A stretch of 64,000 bases of DNA from Pyropia yezoensis (Eukaryota; Rhodophyta; Bangiophyceae; Bangiales; Bangiaceae): contig CM020618.1 in assembly GCA_009829735.1 (NCBI GenBank), positions 28,620,894 to 28,684,893 of the forward strand, written 5' to 3'. The notes under the pieces are model-generated. The model did not search any database. It saw only the letters and a list, made by a program, of their open reading frames with translations, and was not told where the DNA came from. Both the position numbers and the translations under genes were made by a program. This document shows, one piece after another, positions 14,625-25,202 of this stretch (position 1 is the stretch's first letter; each line of letters opens with the position of its first letter).

Positions 14625-16589
14625 ATGACCGCGTCTTCGCTTCCCCCTGCCCTCCCCCTCTTGTCCCCATCCACCAGCCTCGGCCGCCTCCTCCCCACCC
14701 CTACCCAGTTGCTCGCGTCGCTGGCTTTTGCCGGCATCCACGCGGCGTGGGCGGTGCAGGTGGCGTACGCCACCCCGCACCTTCGGTCGCTCGGCCTCAG
14801 CGACGGCGGGGCGGCGCTGGCGTGGCTCGCCGGCCCCGTCACGGGCGTGCTGGTGCAGCCCACCGTCGGCGCCCTGTCAGACGGGTGGGTGTCCCGCCAC
14901 GGGCGGCGGCGCCCGTTCGTGGCAGGGGGGGCCGCCGGCACCGCCGCGGGGCTCTTGCTGTTTAGCCATGCCGAGGCTGTGGCCACCATGCTTGTCGGCG
15001 GTGGCAGCAGCAGCAGCGGCGGCGGCGGCGGCAGCGATGGGGTGGGGGCATTGGGCGGCGTTGGCGGAGTGGCAGGGGTGGCGGGGGGTGGTGACGACGT
15101 CACGCTACAGACCGCCCGGGTCGTGGCACTCGTCGGCTTTTGGCTGGCGGACGCGTGCCTCAACATGGCGCAAACGCCCGCGCGGGCGCTGCTGGTGGAT
15201 GGCGTGGACCTACGGGGCGGGGACGTTCTCCCCGTATGTGCGGCGGTGGCCACGTGCAGCGCGGTGGGCGCCGCGGGCGGCTATGCCATCGCTGCTGCCG
15301 GGGGGGGGGTTCGCGTGGCCTACGCCGCTGTAGCGGTCACGGTGGTGGCGGCGGCCGCCGTGACGGTCGGGGGGGTGCGGGAACGGGGCGTGCCCGCCGC
15401 AGGTGGGGAGGGCGGGAGGGCGGGGGGCGGGGGGGAGCGCCCGGCAGAGACCCCACGGCCAGCCGTGTCGGCAGACGGGGCTCCTGACCCCCCTCGGCCA
15501 CATGCTGGGGCGGCGGCGGGGGCGTTGCCCCACCAGACCCCCGCTCCTCACAACTGCTCTCCCCCCAGCGTGGCGTCGGCCGCCGCTGCCGCCGCCCTTC
15601 CCCCATCAACACCCCTTCTCCCACGCGCGCCCCTCCTCCCATCCGCCCTCCTCCCCGCCTTTTTTGTGCAGGCCCTGACGTATGTGGCGATCTTTTCGCT
15701 GTACATCTACGCCACCGACTGGGGCGGCGCTCTCCTCTCTCCGCCTCCCCCCGATCCGTCGTCGTCCGCGTACGCACACGGCGTGCGGGCTGCGATTGTG
15801 GGCCTGCTGAGCGCGGCGGGCGTGGCCGCCGTCACTGCCGCGGCGATGCCGGCAGTCACCGCGGCGGTGGGTGTCCGGGCGGTGTGGGCGGCGGTGCTGT
15901 GGGGATTTGCGGCCGCGCTCGCCGCCGCGCCCGCGGTGCGCGGCCGGGTAGGGCTGACAGCGCTCCTCTCCGTCACGGGCGTGCCGATGGGGGTAGCCGC
16001 GACCCTCCCGTGGGCGGCGGCTGCCGCCACCGCGGTCGCACGCCGCGACGGCAGTGACGGTGGCGGCGGCCATGGCGGCGATGGTGGCGGCGGCGGTGGC
16101 GGTGACGGCGGCTGCAGAGGTGGCGGCGACGGCGGTGGCGGCGGCGGGCGGGCCGACGCGACGGGCCGCATTTTGGGAATCTTCAACCTTTCGCAGTGCA
16201 TCCCCAACATGCTCGTCTCCCTTGCGTCGGCAGGGCTGGTGCGGCGACTGGGCGCCGGTGCGCCCGGCCTGGCGCGCGTCCTTGCGCTGACGGCTGTGCC
16301 CGTCGCGGTCGCGGCGGTGGGGGTGGCGTGCATGGCCCCCCCCGCGGGCCTGGACGGCAGCGCCGCCGCCCACGAGCGGGGGGGCAGTGGCGCCGGCGCG
16401 GCCTTCGCCAAGGACGTGGAGTGGGACGGTGGGGGGGGCGGGGGGGGCCGGCGGGAAGACGACGACGCGGACAGCACAGACGGGGAGGAGGACGTGGAGG
16501 TGCTGGTCGTGGCGCCCCGTGAGTTGGACGGCCGGTCTGTGGCAGGAGGGAGCGAGGGGGGGGGAGGGGGGGCGCCACCGGCGGGGTAA
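14625..16589 (+). CDS. GPH-family sugar transporter (SUT/SLC45-like)
   Basis: A 654-residue multipass membrane protein. The first helices and loop match the sucrose-transporter/SLC45 branch of the glycoside-pentoside-hexuronide family: GIHAAWAVQVAYATPHLRSL, then LAGPVTGVLVQPTVGALSDG and the hallmark SRHGRRRPF about residue 89. A further conserved stretch, DACLNMAQTPARALLVD, lies near residue 185. Roughly twelve hydrophobic segments can be counted, with a long Pro/Ala-rich central loop (about 260-340) and a Gly-rich insert before the last helices. Members are proton-coupled importers or exporters of sucrose and related glycosides. Red algae mainly make floridoside rather than sucrose, so the substrate here is open. 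The frame is open well upstream, but the first ATG with a normal leader is at 14625. The C-terminal tail is acidic and Gly-rich. Confidence 0.86.
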   Translation: MTASSLPPALPLLSPSTSLGRLLPTPTQLLASLAFAGIHAAWAVQVAYATPHLRSLGLSDGGAALAWLAGPVTGVLVQPTVGALSDGWVSRHGRRRPFVAGGAAGTAAGLLLFSHAEAVATMLVGGGSSSSGGGGGSDGVGALGGVGGVAGVAGGGDDVTLQTARVVALVGFWLADACLNMAQTPARALLVDGVDLRGGDVLPVCAAVATCSAVGAAGGYAIAAAGGGVRVAYAAVAVTVVAAAAVTVGGVRERGVPAAGGEGGRAGGGGERPAETPRPAVSADGAPDPPRPHAGAAAGALPHQTPAPHNCSPPSVASAAAAAALPPSTPLLPRAPLLPSALLPAFFVQALTYVAIFSLYIYATDWGGALLSPPPPDPSSSAYAHGVRAAIVGLLSAAGVAAVTAAAMPAVTAAVGVRAVWAAVLWGFAAALAAAPAVRGRVGLTALLSVTGVPMGVAATLPWAAAAATAVARRDGSDGGGGHGGDGGGGGGGDGGCRGGGDGGGGGGRADATGRILGIFNLSQCIPNMLVSLASAGLVRRLGAGAPGLARVLALTAVPVAVAAVGVACMAPPAGLDGSAAAHERGGSGAGAAFAKDVEWDGGGGGGGRREDDDADSTDGEEDVEVLVVAPRELDGRSVAGGSEGGGGGAPPAG

Positions 16590-16930
16590 GCGGTCAGGCG
16601 GCCGTGGGTATGTACGCTTCACCAGGGGGATGGATGTGAGAGAGGATTGCCGCCATCGGCCGCCCACCTGACCTTGGCAGCGCCCCACCGTCGACCAGTG
16701 GGCATGTGCGTGCGTGTCAAGGTGGGTCGACCTAGGGAGAGGAGAGGAGGGCAGGAAGACGGGGACGGACCGTGCCGCCGCCGCGGCGGCCAGCCTCCTC
16801 CCGCCCCCCTGACAATGGCAAACTGGTGCGAGACCGTAGCAGTGTCGAGATGGGCCTCTGCGACCGCGGGGGGGGGCGCCGTCGCGCAGCGACGGGGCTG
16901 CATTCGCCTCCCCCCCCTCCTCTCTCCTAC
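16590..16930. other. Convergent intergenic region
   Basis: 341 bp between the converging transporter and methyltransferase genes. No repeat, RNA gene or coding feature is seen. Confidence 0.4.
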
Positions 16931-18994
16931 TTAAAAGCCAGGCGCCGACAGCACCTCCACCGGCTGTCCCGGGCGAACCACCACCATCACCACTGCCGCC
17001 GCCGCCGCCACCGCCGCCGCCTCGGCGGCACCCCTCCTCGGCCCATGCACCTTTCCGCCGTCACTGCCCTCGTTGGCGCCCACCAGCACCACCCGCGCCG
17101 CCCCCCGGCCGACCGACACGGTCGGCCGGCCCGCCGCGGCGGCGGCGGCGTGCACCAGCTTCCGCCCGCGTGAACAGCCCGCGGGTGGGCCGCTGCCGCC
17201 ACGGTGCGCCGCGGCGGCCGCCACAGGGTGCACCCGAAGGGAGGCGCCGGGGGGGGCGCCCCGCCGAAGAAGCGCCGCCATGGACGCCAACTCGGCGGGG
17301 CCAAACTCGCCGCCGTCGCCGCCGCCCCCCCCCCCACCGCCGCCGCCGCCGCCGACGCCGTTATTGCCGCCGCGACCACCACCACCGCTGCTGTTGCTAC
17401 TGCCAACGTGCAGGCGAGGCCCCCCGCCGGCACGCACGCCCGCCGCATGGCAAGCGGCGGCGACTGCGGCGGCCACGTCGGCGCCCGCTGCAGCGTCGGC
17501 GGTTGCCCACGCGCCGGCCAGCGCGGCCGTGCGGCCGGCGGTCGGCCACGCGACGAGGATATCATTCTTGGGCGACGCCCCGGCCGGCATCTTGGTGAGG
17601 GCAAAGGCGTAGCCGAGACCGCCACGGCCGCCGTCGCTGCCACCGCTGCGACCGCCGCAGCTGCCCCCGCTGCCGCCGTCGCCGCGGCAACGCGCGCCGC
17701 CGCCCACAGCCGTTGCGGCGGCGTTCGCCTCGACCAGCGCCACCCCCCGGTCCCACTCAATGACTGCCTTGGCGGCCCGTCGCCAGGCGCCCCCCCCCCC
17801 TGTGCCCGCATAGTCTGCGGCGCGTGCGAGCAGCCCATAACCTCCGGCGGGGAGCGCCGCCCGCAACGCCGCAGAGCGGGCGGCCACGTCAGCGCCGCCC
17901 GCCCAGCGGGGCCCAGCACCCCTCCCCCCCCGTACCCCATCCCTCCCATCACCACCTGCCCCTCCGCCGTCCGCCGCCGAAACAGCGGCCACCCCCCCCA
18001 CGCAGCAGGACGCGACGATTACCGCCGCCCCCGCCCGCACCGCCGCCGCCACCACCCCGTCGGTGGCGTCGCCACACGCGTGGAGGGCGAGCGCCACGTC
18101 GGGCGGCGGGCCCGCCCAGCCGGACCGCACGTCGGGTACGTCCGCGACGGCCACGTTGGGGGTGCCCGCCGCGGCGGCGCGGGCGGCCGCCGCGGACCGA
18201 CCCGCCGCGGAGCGGTCTGCCACGACGACCGACCAGTGAGGGAAGAGAGCGCCCACGAGGGCGCCGAGGTAGCCGGCGCCGCCGCAAAAGTCCACCACCG
18301 TCGGCGGTGGGAGGGGGGGATCGGGCACCAGGGCGCGCCTGCCACAGCCGCTACTGCCGCAACTGAAGCCGCCGCCGCCGCCACCATCGCGACAGCCGCC
18401 GCCGCCACCGCTGCCGCTGTCGGTGGGACCCAGCGCGAGCAGCGCCGGCGTCGCCGCCCGCACCATGGCAGTCAGCTGCGCGCGTTTGCGAGCCGCGCGG
18501 CACTCTGGCACTGCGTAGACGGTGCCGTCGGCACTGGTGACGGGTGTTGCGGGGTCTGCCGCGGGCGGCAGGCCCGCCGCAGCAAAGTTGTTGACGCCGG
18601 GCAGGTGGGTGGTGAGGAAGGCGCGGAGGGTGTCGTGCGGTGGAGGAGGGGAAGCACGGGGGGGAGAAGAGATAGAGAAAGCGGTCGAGGGGGGTGGCCC
18701 GGCCGCCGCCGCCACCGCCGTCGCCGCCATTGCCGTCGCTGGCGGCGCCAGAGCCCCCGTGTCGGTGGCCGCAGCCTCCGCCTTGTCGGGCGGCGTGGGC
18801 CCGACGGGGGCGACTGTGCCGCCGCCACCCGCCGGGCCCGCGGTGGCGCCGTTCAGCGCCGCCCCCAGCCACTCGTCAGTCACATTGACTGCGTAGGAAG
18901 GGACAAAGGGCGCAGCGAGGGCGGCGTAAAGCACCTCCTCTGCCGCCTTGGGCGTCACGTCGCCGCCGTTACCGCCGCCCCGGTTAGCGCCCAT
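16931..18994 (-). CDS. Class I methyltransferase of the GSTCD family
   Basis: A 687-residue single-exon protein. The core is a Rossmann-type SAM-binding fold: motif I is VVDFCGGAGYLGALVGALFP (about residue 235), followed by VVVADRS at the end of strand 2. DVALALHACGDATDGVVAAA and VIVASCCVG complete the site. This ALHACG...CC pattern is typical of the Methyltransf_32 group. The downstream segments YGLLARAADYAG, KAVIEWDRGVALVEANA and ASPKNDILVAWP fit the vertebrate GSTCD C-terminal half specifically. Substrate is unknown for this family; rRNA or tRNA has been proposed by analogy with relatives. N- and C-terminal parts are Ala/Gly/Pro-rich with little conservation. The ATG at 18994 is followed by a plausible helical segment, KAAEEVLYAALAAPF. 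Confidence 0.8.
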   Translation of the reverse strand: MGANRGGGNGGDVTPKAAEEVLYAALAAPFVPSYAVNVTDEWLGAALNGATAGPAGGGGTVAPVGPTPPDKAEAAATDTGALAPPATAMAATAVAAAAGPPPSTAFSISSPPRASPPPPHDTLRAFLTTHLPGVNNFAAAGLPPAADPATPVTSADGTVYAVPECRAARKRAQLTAMVRAATPALLALGPTDSGSGGGGGCRDGGGGGGFSCGSSGCGRRALVPDPPLPPPTVVDFCGGAGYLGALVGALFPHWSVVVADRSAAGRSAAAARAAAAGTPNVAVADVPDVRSGWAGPPPDVALALHACGDATDGVVAAAVRAGAAVIVASCCVGGVAAVSAADGGGAGGDGRDGVRGGRGAGPRWAGGADVAARSAALRAALPAGGYGLLARAADYAGTGGGGAWRRAAKAVIEWDRGVALVEANAAATAVGGGARCRGDGGSGGSCGGRSGGSDGGRGGLGYAFALTKMPAGASPKNDILVAWPTAGRTAALAGAWATADAAAGADVAAAVAAACHAAGVRAGGGPRLHVGSSNSSGGGGRGGNNGVGGGGGGGGGGGGDGGEFGPAELASMAALLRRGAPPGASLRVHPVAAAAAHRGGSGPPAGCSRGRKLVHAAAAAAGRPTVSVGRGAARVVLVGANEGSDGGKVHGPRRGAAEAAAVAAAAAVVMVVVRPGQPVEVLSAPGF

Positions 18995-20386
18995 AGCTTC
19001 TCCCCCACCCTCCCGCGCCCCCCGCCTCTCTCGTCACTTCAGAGGCGGAACACGCCCGATGGGAAGCAGGCGTTGCCCGCAGCCACTGCCGCAGCTACGC
19101 AGCCTCTGCTACGCAACCGCCGGGGGCCATTGTCCCGCGGCCGGTTCGCCGCGCGAGCAAAGAACCCGAATGAAGCCACTGCAGGCCTCATTGCTTGGCA
19201 GCGGGAGGTTGACCCCTACTCCCGCGCCCGTACTTGCATCAATGGACTAGTCAAATTTGATCTCACACAGGAAGCTTCCCTCACCTTTACAGCATACATC
19301 TCAGGGTTGATATATTGTGCGAAAGCATCCATCGTTAGTAAAAACACGCGATAATTATTGAAAACGTTTCTGATAGTTATCGCTCAGGAGCCACGTGTTA
19401 GGATGGCAGCAATGAATTAACCACGTCGTGCCCAACACGAGCCGCCTGACGAGCTGCGGACACGGCTTTCGGAAAGGGCGTAGAGCCTAAATTGGGCCGC
19501 GTAGTACGCAGGCGGCGGAGAACGTGCCGCGTGGGGCGGCCGCACCCGCCGTGTACAGTACGCCGCGGAGGATGTGAAGTCCTAAAGTCGGCGTACGTAG
19601 CTCCTATCGTCCTGTGGGTCTGGATCTTGGCTGGGCACGCTGCCGTACTGTATCGCGGCTACGTACACAGTTCCGAAGACGACGACAGGGTGCGGCACTG
19701 CCGGGTGATCAGGCAGTCCGGTCTGGTCTGATGGGCCTCCGAGCCGACACGTGGTGGAACACGTGGACGTCTGATAATCATTATCGTTCCGGTTCTCCTG
19801 AACGTTATTCTTTTCTGATAAGTTACTCGATATTTTTGACTCAATAATTATCGCCTCTCAACCCTGATACATCTCGAGAATACTTAACTCGGATACAGTG
19901 ATTTCGGAAAGTACTTGAAGCCGAGGAGGACTACAAGCTCTATCGTTCCGGCGCCGTCGTCGTCCCCATGACGCCCCCTAGCAGTTGGGCGACTGCAGGC
20001 ACATCGCAGAGGCCGTTCCTCCGCCCGTCGCGCTTGCTCCTGGCCGCCTGCGCCACTCGCCCGCGACGCCTGCCGGCTCTCGCCTCCCCCACCTTCCCCC
20101 CTCCCCCCCCCCCCCCCCCCCTCTCCCTCCTCGTCACTGGCATGGCGGTATCTGAGGCGCTCACGCACTCCCACTCAGATGGGACGGCCAAGGCCCCATG
20201 GCGGCCCCACTCCCTCGGCGGTACGTTAGTGTGCAAGGTGTTTTTGTTCTTATTTTTTGCGGGGATAAGGCCGCTGGCCCTTGCCGCCGTGCTGCGGCGT
20301 CCGTGCCCCCTCTCTGGCGGCAGGTGCGTCGGGGAATAGCAGCAAGTTGTCAAGTGGGGAGAACCCTCTAACGCGCCCTGCTTGCT
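18995..20386. other. Divergent intergenic region containing AT-rich inverted-repeat segment
   Basis: This 1.4-kb gap between the methyltransferase and WD-repeat genes is markedly AT-richer than its surroundings between about 19240 and 19930. That part is bounded by inverted repeats and is listed separately. A C-run near 20105-20120 and a pyrimidine-rich leader precede the WD gene. Confidence 0.4.
19301..19867. mobile_element. Candidate non-autonomous DNA element with inverted repeats
   Basis: Two pairs of perfect inverted repeats bound a low-GC block: TCAGGGTTGA at 19301-19310 against 19858-19867, and CGATAATTATTG at 19349-19360 against 19842-19853. Interior sequences next to the repeats (CTCAGGAGCCACGTGTT near 19383 and the complement of 19745-19800) are also partly similar in inverted orientation. 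No coding capacity is visible. The structure resembles a degraded MITE. The left arms are spaced wider than the right, so at least one insertion has occurred if this is right. No clear target-site duplication was found. Confidence 0.35.
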
Positions 20387-23300
20387 ATGCCCCACCCCGC
20401 CGCCGGTGCTGGTTTGTCTGCTGCCGCTGCGACCTCCCCCTCCCTGCCCGCACCCCCTCTGCGGGTCCGCCGACGGTGCGTGCGCCACGGTGACGCGGTG
20501 TCCACAGGTGGTCGCCTTGGCGCCGCCGGCCCCGCCGCGGCAACCGTGTGCTGGCTGTCTGGTGGCCAGCTGGCGGTTATTCCCTGTGGCCGCTTCCTCC
20601 GCGTGTACGCCTTTGATGCCGACACCGCCGCCGGCGAGGGCGGTGGCCGCGGCGACGGTGGCCGCTCCCGGTGGCGTGACGCCCCCCTCCCCGTCGTGCG
20701 GGACCTCCCCCTCCTCCGCACCCTTGCCGGCCACGACGAGGACGTGACGTGTGTGCGGGCTGCCCCTCCCGCGGCCGCCGCACTCTCCCCCCTGGCGGTG
20801 GCGATGGCCGCGGGCGGCGCCGGGCGCCCGCCCGTGCCGGCGCCGCCCGCCGCTTCCGGCGCCGCCGGCGCGCTGTGTGTGTCCTCGTCGGTTGACGGGA
20901 CGGTGCGGCTGTGGGACGCGGCGGCGGGTATCCTTTTACGGACGGTCGACGTTGGCCACCCCGTGCGGCTGCTTGTCTCCCTCCCCGTGGCGGTGGCTGG
21001 GGTGGACGGGCCTGGGAGCCCTTCGCGGGCGCTAGTCTACGCCATCCTCGACCGGTCGGTGGGGGTGCTGGATGTGGGCGCCGGCGGCCTGGGCGCTGTG
21101 AACCCCCTCTTTGGGCTGTCTTCCCCCGTGGCAGCCGCCGCGACCACCGACGGCCGGACGCTGGTCGTGGCTGGCCGCTGCGACCGACTCTACGTTTGGC
21201 GCACCGGCGCGACCGACGCGGGGGGAGAGGCGGTGGCCACGCCACTCGCGGCGGGCGCGCCACTGTCGGCCGCCGGGGGGGGTGGGGGGGCGGGGGGGGC
21301 GTGGCGCCGCCCGCGACTGCTCGCCGTTACCCACCCCTACCCCGTGACCGCGTTGGCCGTTCACCCATCGTCTGGGGCGGTGGCGGTGGGGGACTCGCTG
21401 GGCGTCGTGACCGTCTACCACGACATTGCGTCGTCGACGGGTCCGTCGGCTGGGGCAGAGGAGGGGGACGACCGGATAGACGGAACCGCTTTAAGCAGCG
21501 GCACCGAGCCGTCGTGGCCAACCCCCCCCCGAGCGTGGATGCCCGGCACCCCTCTACGGCTGCCATCCACGCGGTTCCGCGTCAGCACCAGCCACTACCA
21601 TTGGGAGGTGGTCACTGCCCTCGCGTATACTCCCCGCGGGGCGTCTTTGCTGTCAGGTGCCGCCGAAGGCATCATGGTCATCTGGGCGTTGGCGGCGGGC
21701 GCGCCCGGCGGCAAGACCACTCTGCCCCGGCTCGGGTCAGCCATCACTGGCATCTCCGTGTCGCCAGCCGCGGTTGGCAGCGCCATGACGGGCGGTGGGC
21801 CCGTGTACGGGCTGACTCTCGCGGACAACTCGGTGCTGGTCGTTGCCGCCGCGGACCACCGGGGCGTTGCGTCGGTGCGGGGCCTCGGCTTGCCGCCGGC
21901 GCCGCCCGCCTTCAAGGCCGACTTTTTGTCGGCCATACAGGCGGCGGCGTCACGGGCGCGACAGCGACATACGTCGGGCTCTTCGCAGTCATGGAACACC
22001 ATCATTGACGGCCAGCTGGCGGCGGCTGCAGCGCGGGCGGCGGCGCCCGCGTCGGCGGGGCCGATGGCGCTGCTCTCGGGCGCGGCGCTGGGCCTCCCGG
22101 CCACGTCGGTGGTGGTTGGTGGCCTCGGCCGCGCCCTCCAGGTGTACGATATCTGGGCCGACGCGCACGTAGCGGCGTGGCCCGTCTCCCTCCGGCCCAT
22201 TGTGCACACGACGGGCTCTGCGGGGGTTCTCCCTTACGACGCTGTTGACGTGGTGCGGCGAGTGGCCGCCGCCGGTGGGGTCCTTGCTACTGTGTCTGCG
22301 CCGCTGGTTCCGGTTGCCGAGGCGAGCGGCGAGGCCGCCGCCGAGATGCTCCGCTTTTGGGCGCGCCCGCCGCCCCCACCGGGCTACACCCCCCCCGCCT
22401 CGTCGGCGGCAGTGGTGGCGGCGGCGACCGCCACGGCGGCGGCCACGGCTGTGGCGGTGGCGGGTGGCCGCGTGGTGCACGACGCGGCAGAGGGGGTGGC
22501 TGCGGCGGCCGCCGCCGTCGCCCCGCCGTCCCTCGTTGCTCGTGTGCGCTCCCCCCATGGCGGAGCCATTACGGCGATGGCCGCCCACCCATCCGCTGCG
22601 GTGGTGGTCACTGCCGCCGCGGATGGGCTCCTCAAGGTGTGGCAGGGCGTGCCGCTAGAGGCCTCCGACCCAGACGAGGGGAACCTGGAGGCGGCGGCCG
22701 ACGCAGCGCTGCGCGCGCGTCTCGCTGCCGCCGCCGCCGACGCGGACGCTGACGCCGCAGACGGGATGGACACGGGCGCGGACGGGGGTGGCGATGGAGC
22801 TGCGCGCGACGCAGACACGTCCCGCCTACGGTGGTCGTGTGTGGCCCAAACCAGCTACCGCCACCTGCCGGTCGGGGCGTTGGCCTTTTCCGCCGACGGC
22901 TCAATGCTCGCCGTCGGCGCCGGCTGCCTGCTCGTTCTTTACCGGGTGGATCTGGCCGGTGGCGCCGGTGGCGCCTCCGCCGCCGCCACCACCGCCGACA
23001 ACGGCAGCGGCGCCCCCCCCCCACCCCCCCGACTGACTGTCGTGCGCACGTGTGCGCACCCGCCCGCCGGGGAGCACCTGGTGCACGTGGCGTTTGCGCA
23101 CACGTCGGTGGTGGCGGTCACCCGCGGCGGGGTGTACGTGTGGTGTGCCCTCACCGGCAGCCTTTGGTGGTCGGTGCGGCTGTCGCTTGCCGCGGCCACT
23201 GCCAGCCCGCCGTCGACCGCCGCGTCGCGGGCGGCGGCCGCCTGCTGGCGCGGCCGCAACCGCCGCCCTGGCCGTGCGGCGGCGGCGGCTGCCGAGGCGG

Positions 23301-24267
23301 CCGCCGCGGCGCCCGACGCCGCGCCCCCACCCCAGGGTGTGTTTGCTGCTGACCCGGCGTCAGACCACTTTGCGCTGGCCGTCAAGGTGCCAGGGCTACT
23401 GAGTGGTGAGGAGGGGGGGGGGGGGCGGACGGTGGCAGTGGCGTTGCCGGCGGCGGCGGCGGCGACGGCGATGGCGCATTCTCAGGCGTCATTGACGGCG
23501 GCTGGGGTGCTCCCGTCTATGTCGAGGAGGAGGAAGCGACCGACGACGACGACAGCGCGATGAGGAGTGGCTCGAGCAGCGACGACGGCGACCGCGGCGG
23601 CGGCGGCAGCAGCGGCGGCGGGGCCGGCTCGGCGGGCGACGCGGGCACGCCGGGCAGCGGGGGCACCCCCCCCCGGCGGCATCGCCGGCCTGCCCCGTCG
23701 TGCGTGGCGGTGCTCGTCTTTTCCGCATCCAGCCCCGTGCCGGTGGCCGCGTCGCGCATGGCGCCGCGCTGCTGGGCGCGGGCGGCCACCTTTCTCCCCG
23801 GCCCCTCCCCGCTGGGCGTCGACGGCGGCGACGACAACGTCGGCGGGGAGGGGGCGGCTGCTGTGGCCACCCCCTCGCGCGGCAGCGGCGCGCCGCCGTC
23901 GCCCCTGCTGGTTGTGACCAGCGCGTACGAGACGCGCGTCCTCACCCCCCACCGGCGGCCACTGCCGTCGCGGCCGGCGCCGGCCGAGGCGGCTGCTGCG
24001 GCCGCGGCCGCCACCGACGGAGCGTCGGCTGCGGCTGCCGCGGCCGGCGCGGCCGCCGACCCCGCCGGCGCGGCCGCCGACGCGGTGCGGCGGGCGCTAG
24101 CGGCGGCACCGGCTGTGGAGGCGGCGCCGCCATCGGGCGCCGTCGGTGGCCGCGGCGCCGCCGCCGCCGCGGCGGTGGGCGCTGCCTTTGGTGCCGGCGA
24201 CGCGGGCGCGGCGGTGCCGGTGGGGGTGGCGGCCACCCACTTTTTCCGTACCCTCCTGGGGGGGTAG
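20387..24267 (+). CDS. WDR75: WDR75/Utp17(Nan1)-like WD40 protein, two exons
   Basis: Model: exon 1 20387-23405, intron 23406-23485 (GTGAGG...TTCTCAG, 80 nt), exon 2 23486-24267; 1266 residues. WDR75 is part of the t-UTP subcomplex that starts small-subunit processome assembly and links it to rDNA transcription. Visible WD units include LRTLAGHDEDVTCVRA and VDGTVRLWDAAAGILLRTVD. A central block, YHWEVVTALAYTPRGASLLS...LPRLGSAITGISVSPA, matches the middle propeller strand order of WDR75 closely. A second propeller contains AITAMAAHPSAAVVVTAAADG and GALAFSADGSMLAVGAG. Exon 2 encodes an acidic linker (EEEEATDDDD) and the C-terminal ATHFFRTLL segment. A stop at 23563 ends the unspliced frame; a miscount in the 13-G tract at 23413-23425 is the alternative explanation. 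Confidence 0.82.
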
Positions 24268-25202
24268 GCGCGCGATCCGTGCCCCTTCCCCACAACTACC
24301 GCGGCGGGGTTGGACGGAATGGGCTGTGGAGGGGGGCTCAAGGGTTGAGAGTGGGGGACGGGCGGCAGCGGGCGGCGGGCGGCGGCGCCACTCTCTATGG
24401 GGGCGTAAGGGATGGGCCGGGCGGGCACACCGTGCGTGCGTGGGGTGCTCGCCGTCACCCTCGCGTGTGGTGCAGCTGTGCGGCTGGTGCAGCCGGGGGG
24501 CATGGACACCGAGGCGGGGCCGCGCTCGCCGCGGCAGCCGCGACAGGGCCTCGCCGGGTAGGGGGGGGGGGAGGGGGAGCGCCCTCGAGGCGGGGGTTTG
24601 GGCGCAGCAGCACTGGTGATGGGCGAGGCCCGATGACGTGTACGAAAAGGCAGCGGCATTCCTTTCCATGGATCATGTGGCACCGCGTGCTCGCCGGACG
24701 GGCGGTGGCCAGCGCACCGGCAGGGCGTCCAGTCTAATGTCGCTGCCGCCCATGGGGATGGGCCCATCCCCCCCCGCCTCCCCCGCCCCCCTTCGCGTCT
24801 TCTTCGCCCCTCTCCCACCGGGTGCCTGCAGGCAGGTAGCGCGCTCGGTCAGTCATCCCTCTGATGCTGGCCAGGATGGGAGGGTGGGAGGACGACGGAG
24901 GTGGCCAGTGGCGTCGGTGGCGGGTGGCCTAGCTTGGCTCCCTGGTGTCTGATCCTGCCTGGAAGCGTCGTCACCCAGATTACATATGTATGTGGTACCG
25001 CGCAGGTAGGAACGAGCCGGACATGGATAGATAGAAGCACCCCCTCGGAAAAGCACGCCTACGTGCGCATACTTTGTGGATGTCGAGGCACAATGGCGGT
25101 GCCCTTCGCCTAGCTCGGGTACTCTCTCCCCATCCTCCTCTTCACCAGGCGTCCCCCCTTCCCCCCATCTCCCACCCGTAGGACGTGACCTTACACGGCC
25201 AG
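24268..25202. other. Intergenic region
   Basis: About 930 bp between the WD-repeat gene and the GMC relic, both on +. The part from 24940 to 25090 is less GC-rich. No supported coding or RNA feature; the last 60 bases are pyrimidine-rich and end in a CCCGTAGG acceptor-like site. Confidence 0.35.

Noticed and set aside
13571..15253. 560-residue open frame on - overlapping the transporter
   Set aside because: Composition is a complement artefact; the + strand has the GRRRPF transporter motif.
17204..19354. 716-residue open frame on + antisense to the methyltransferase
   Set aside because: Arg/Ala/Gly-rich shadow of a GC-biased real gene; no domain, and the - strand frame has clear methyltransferase motifs.
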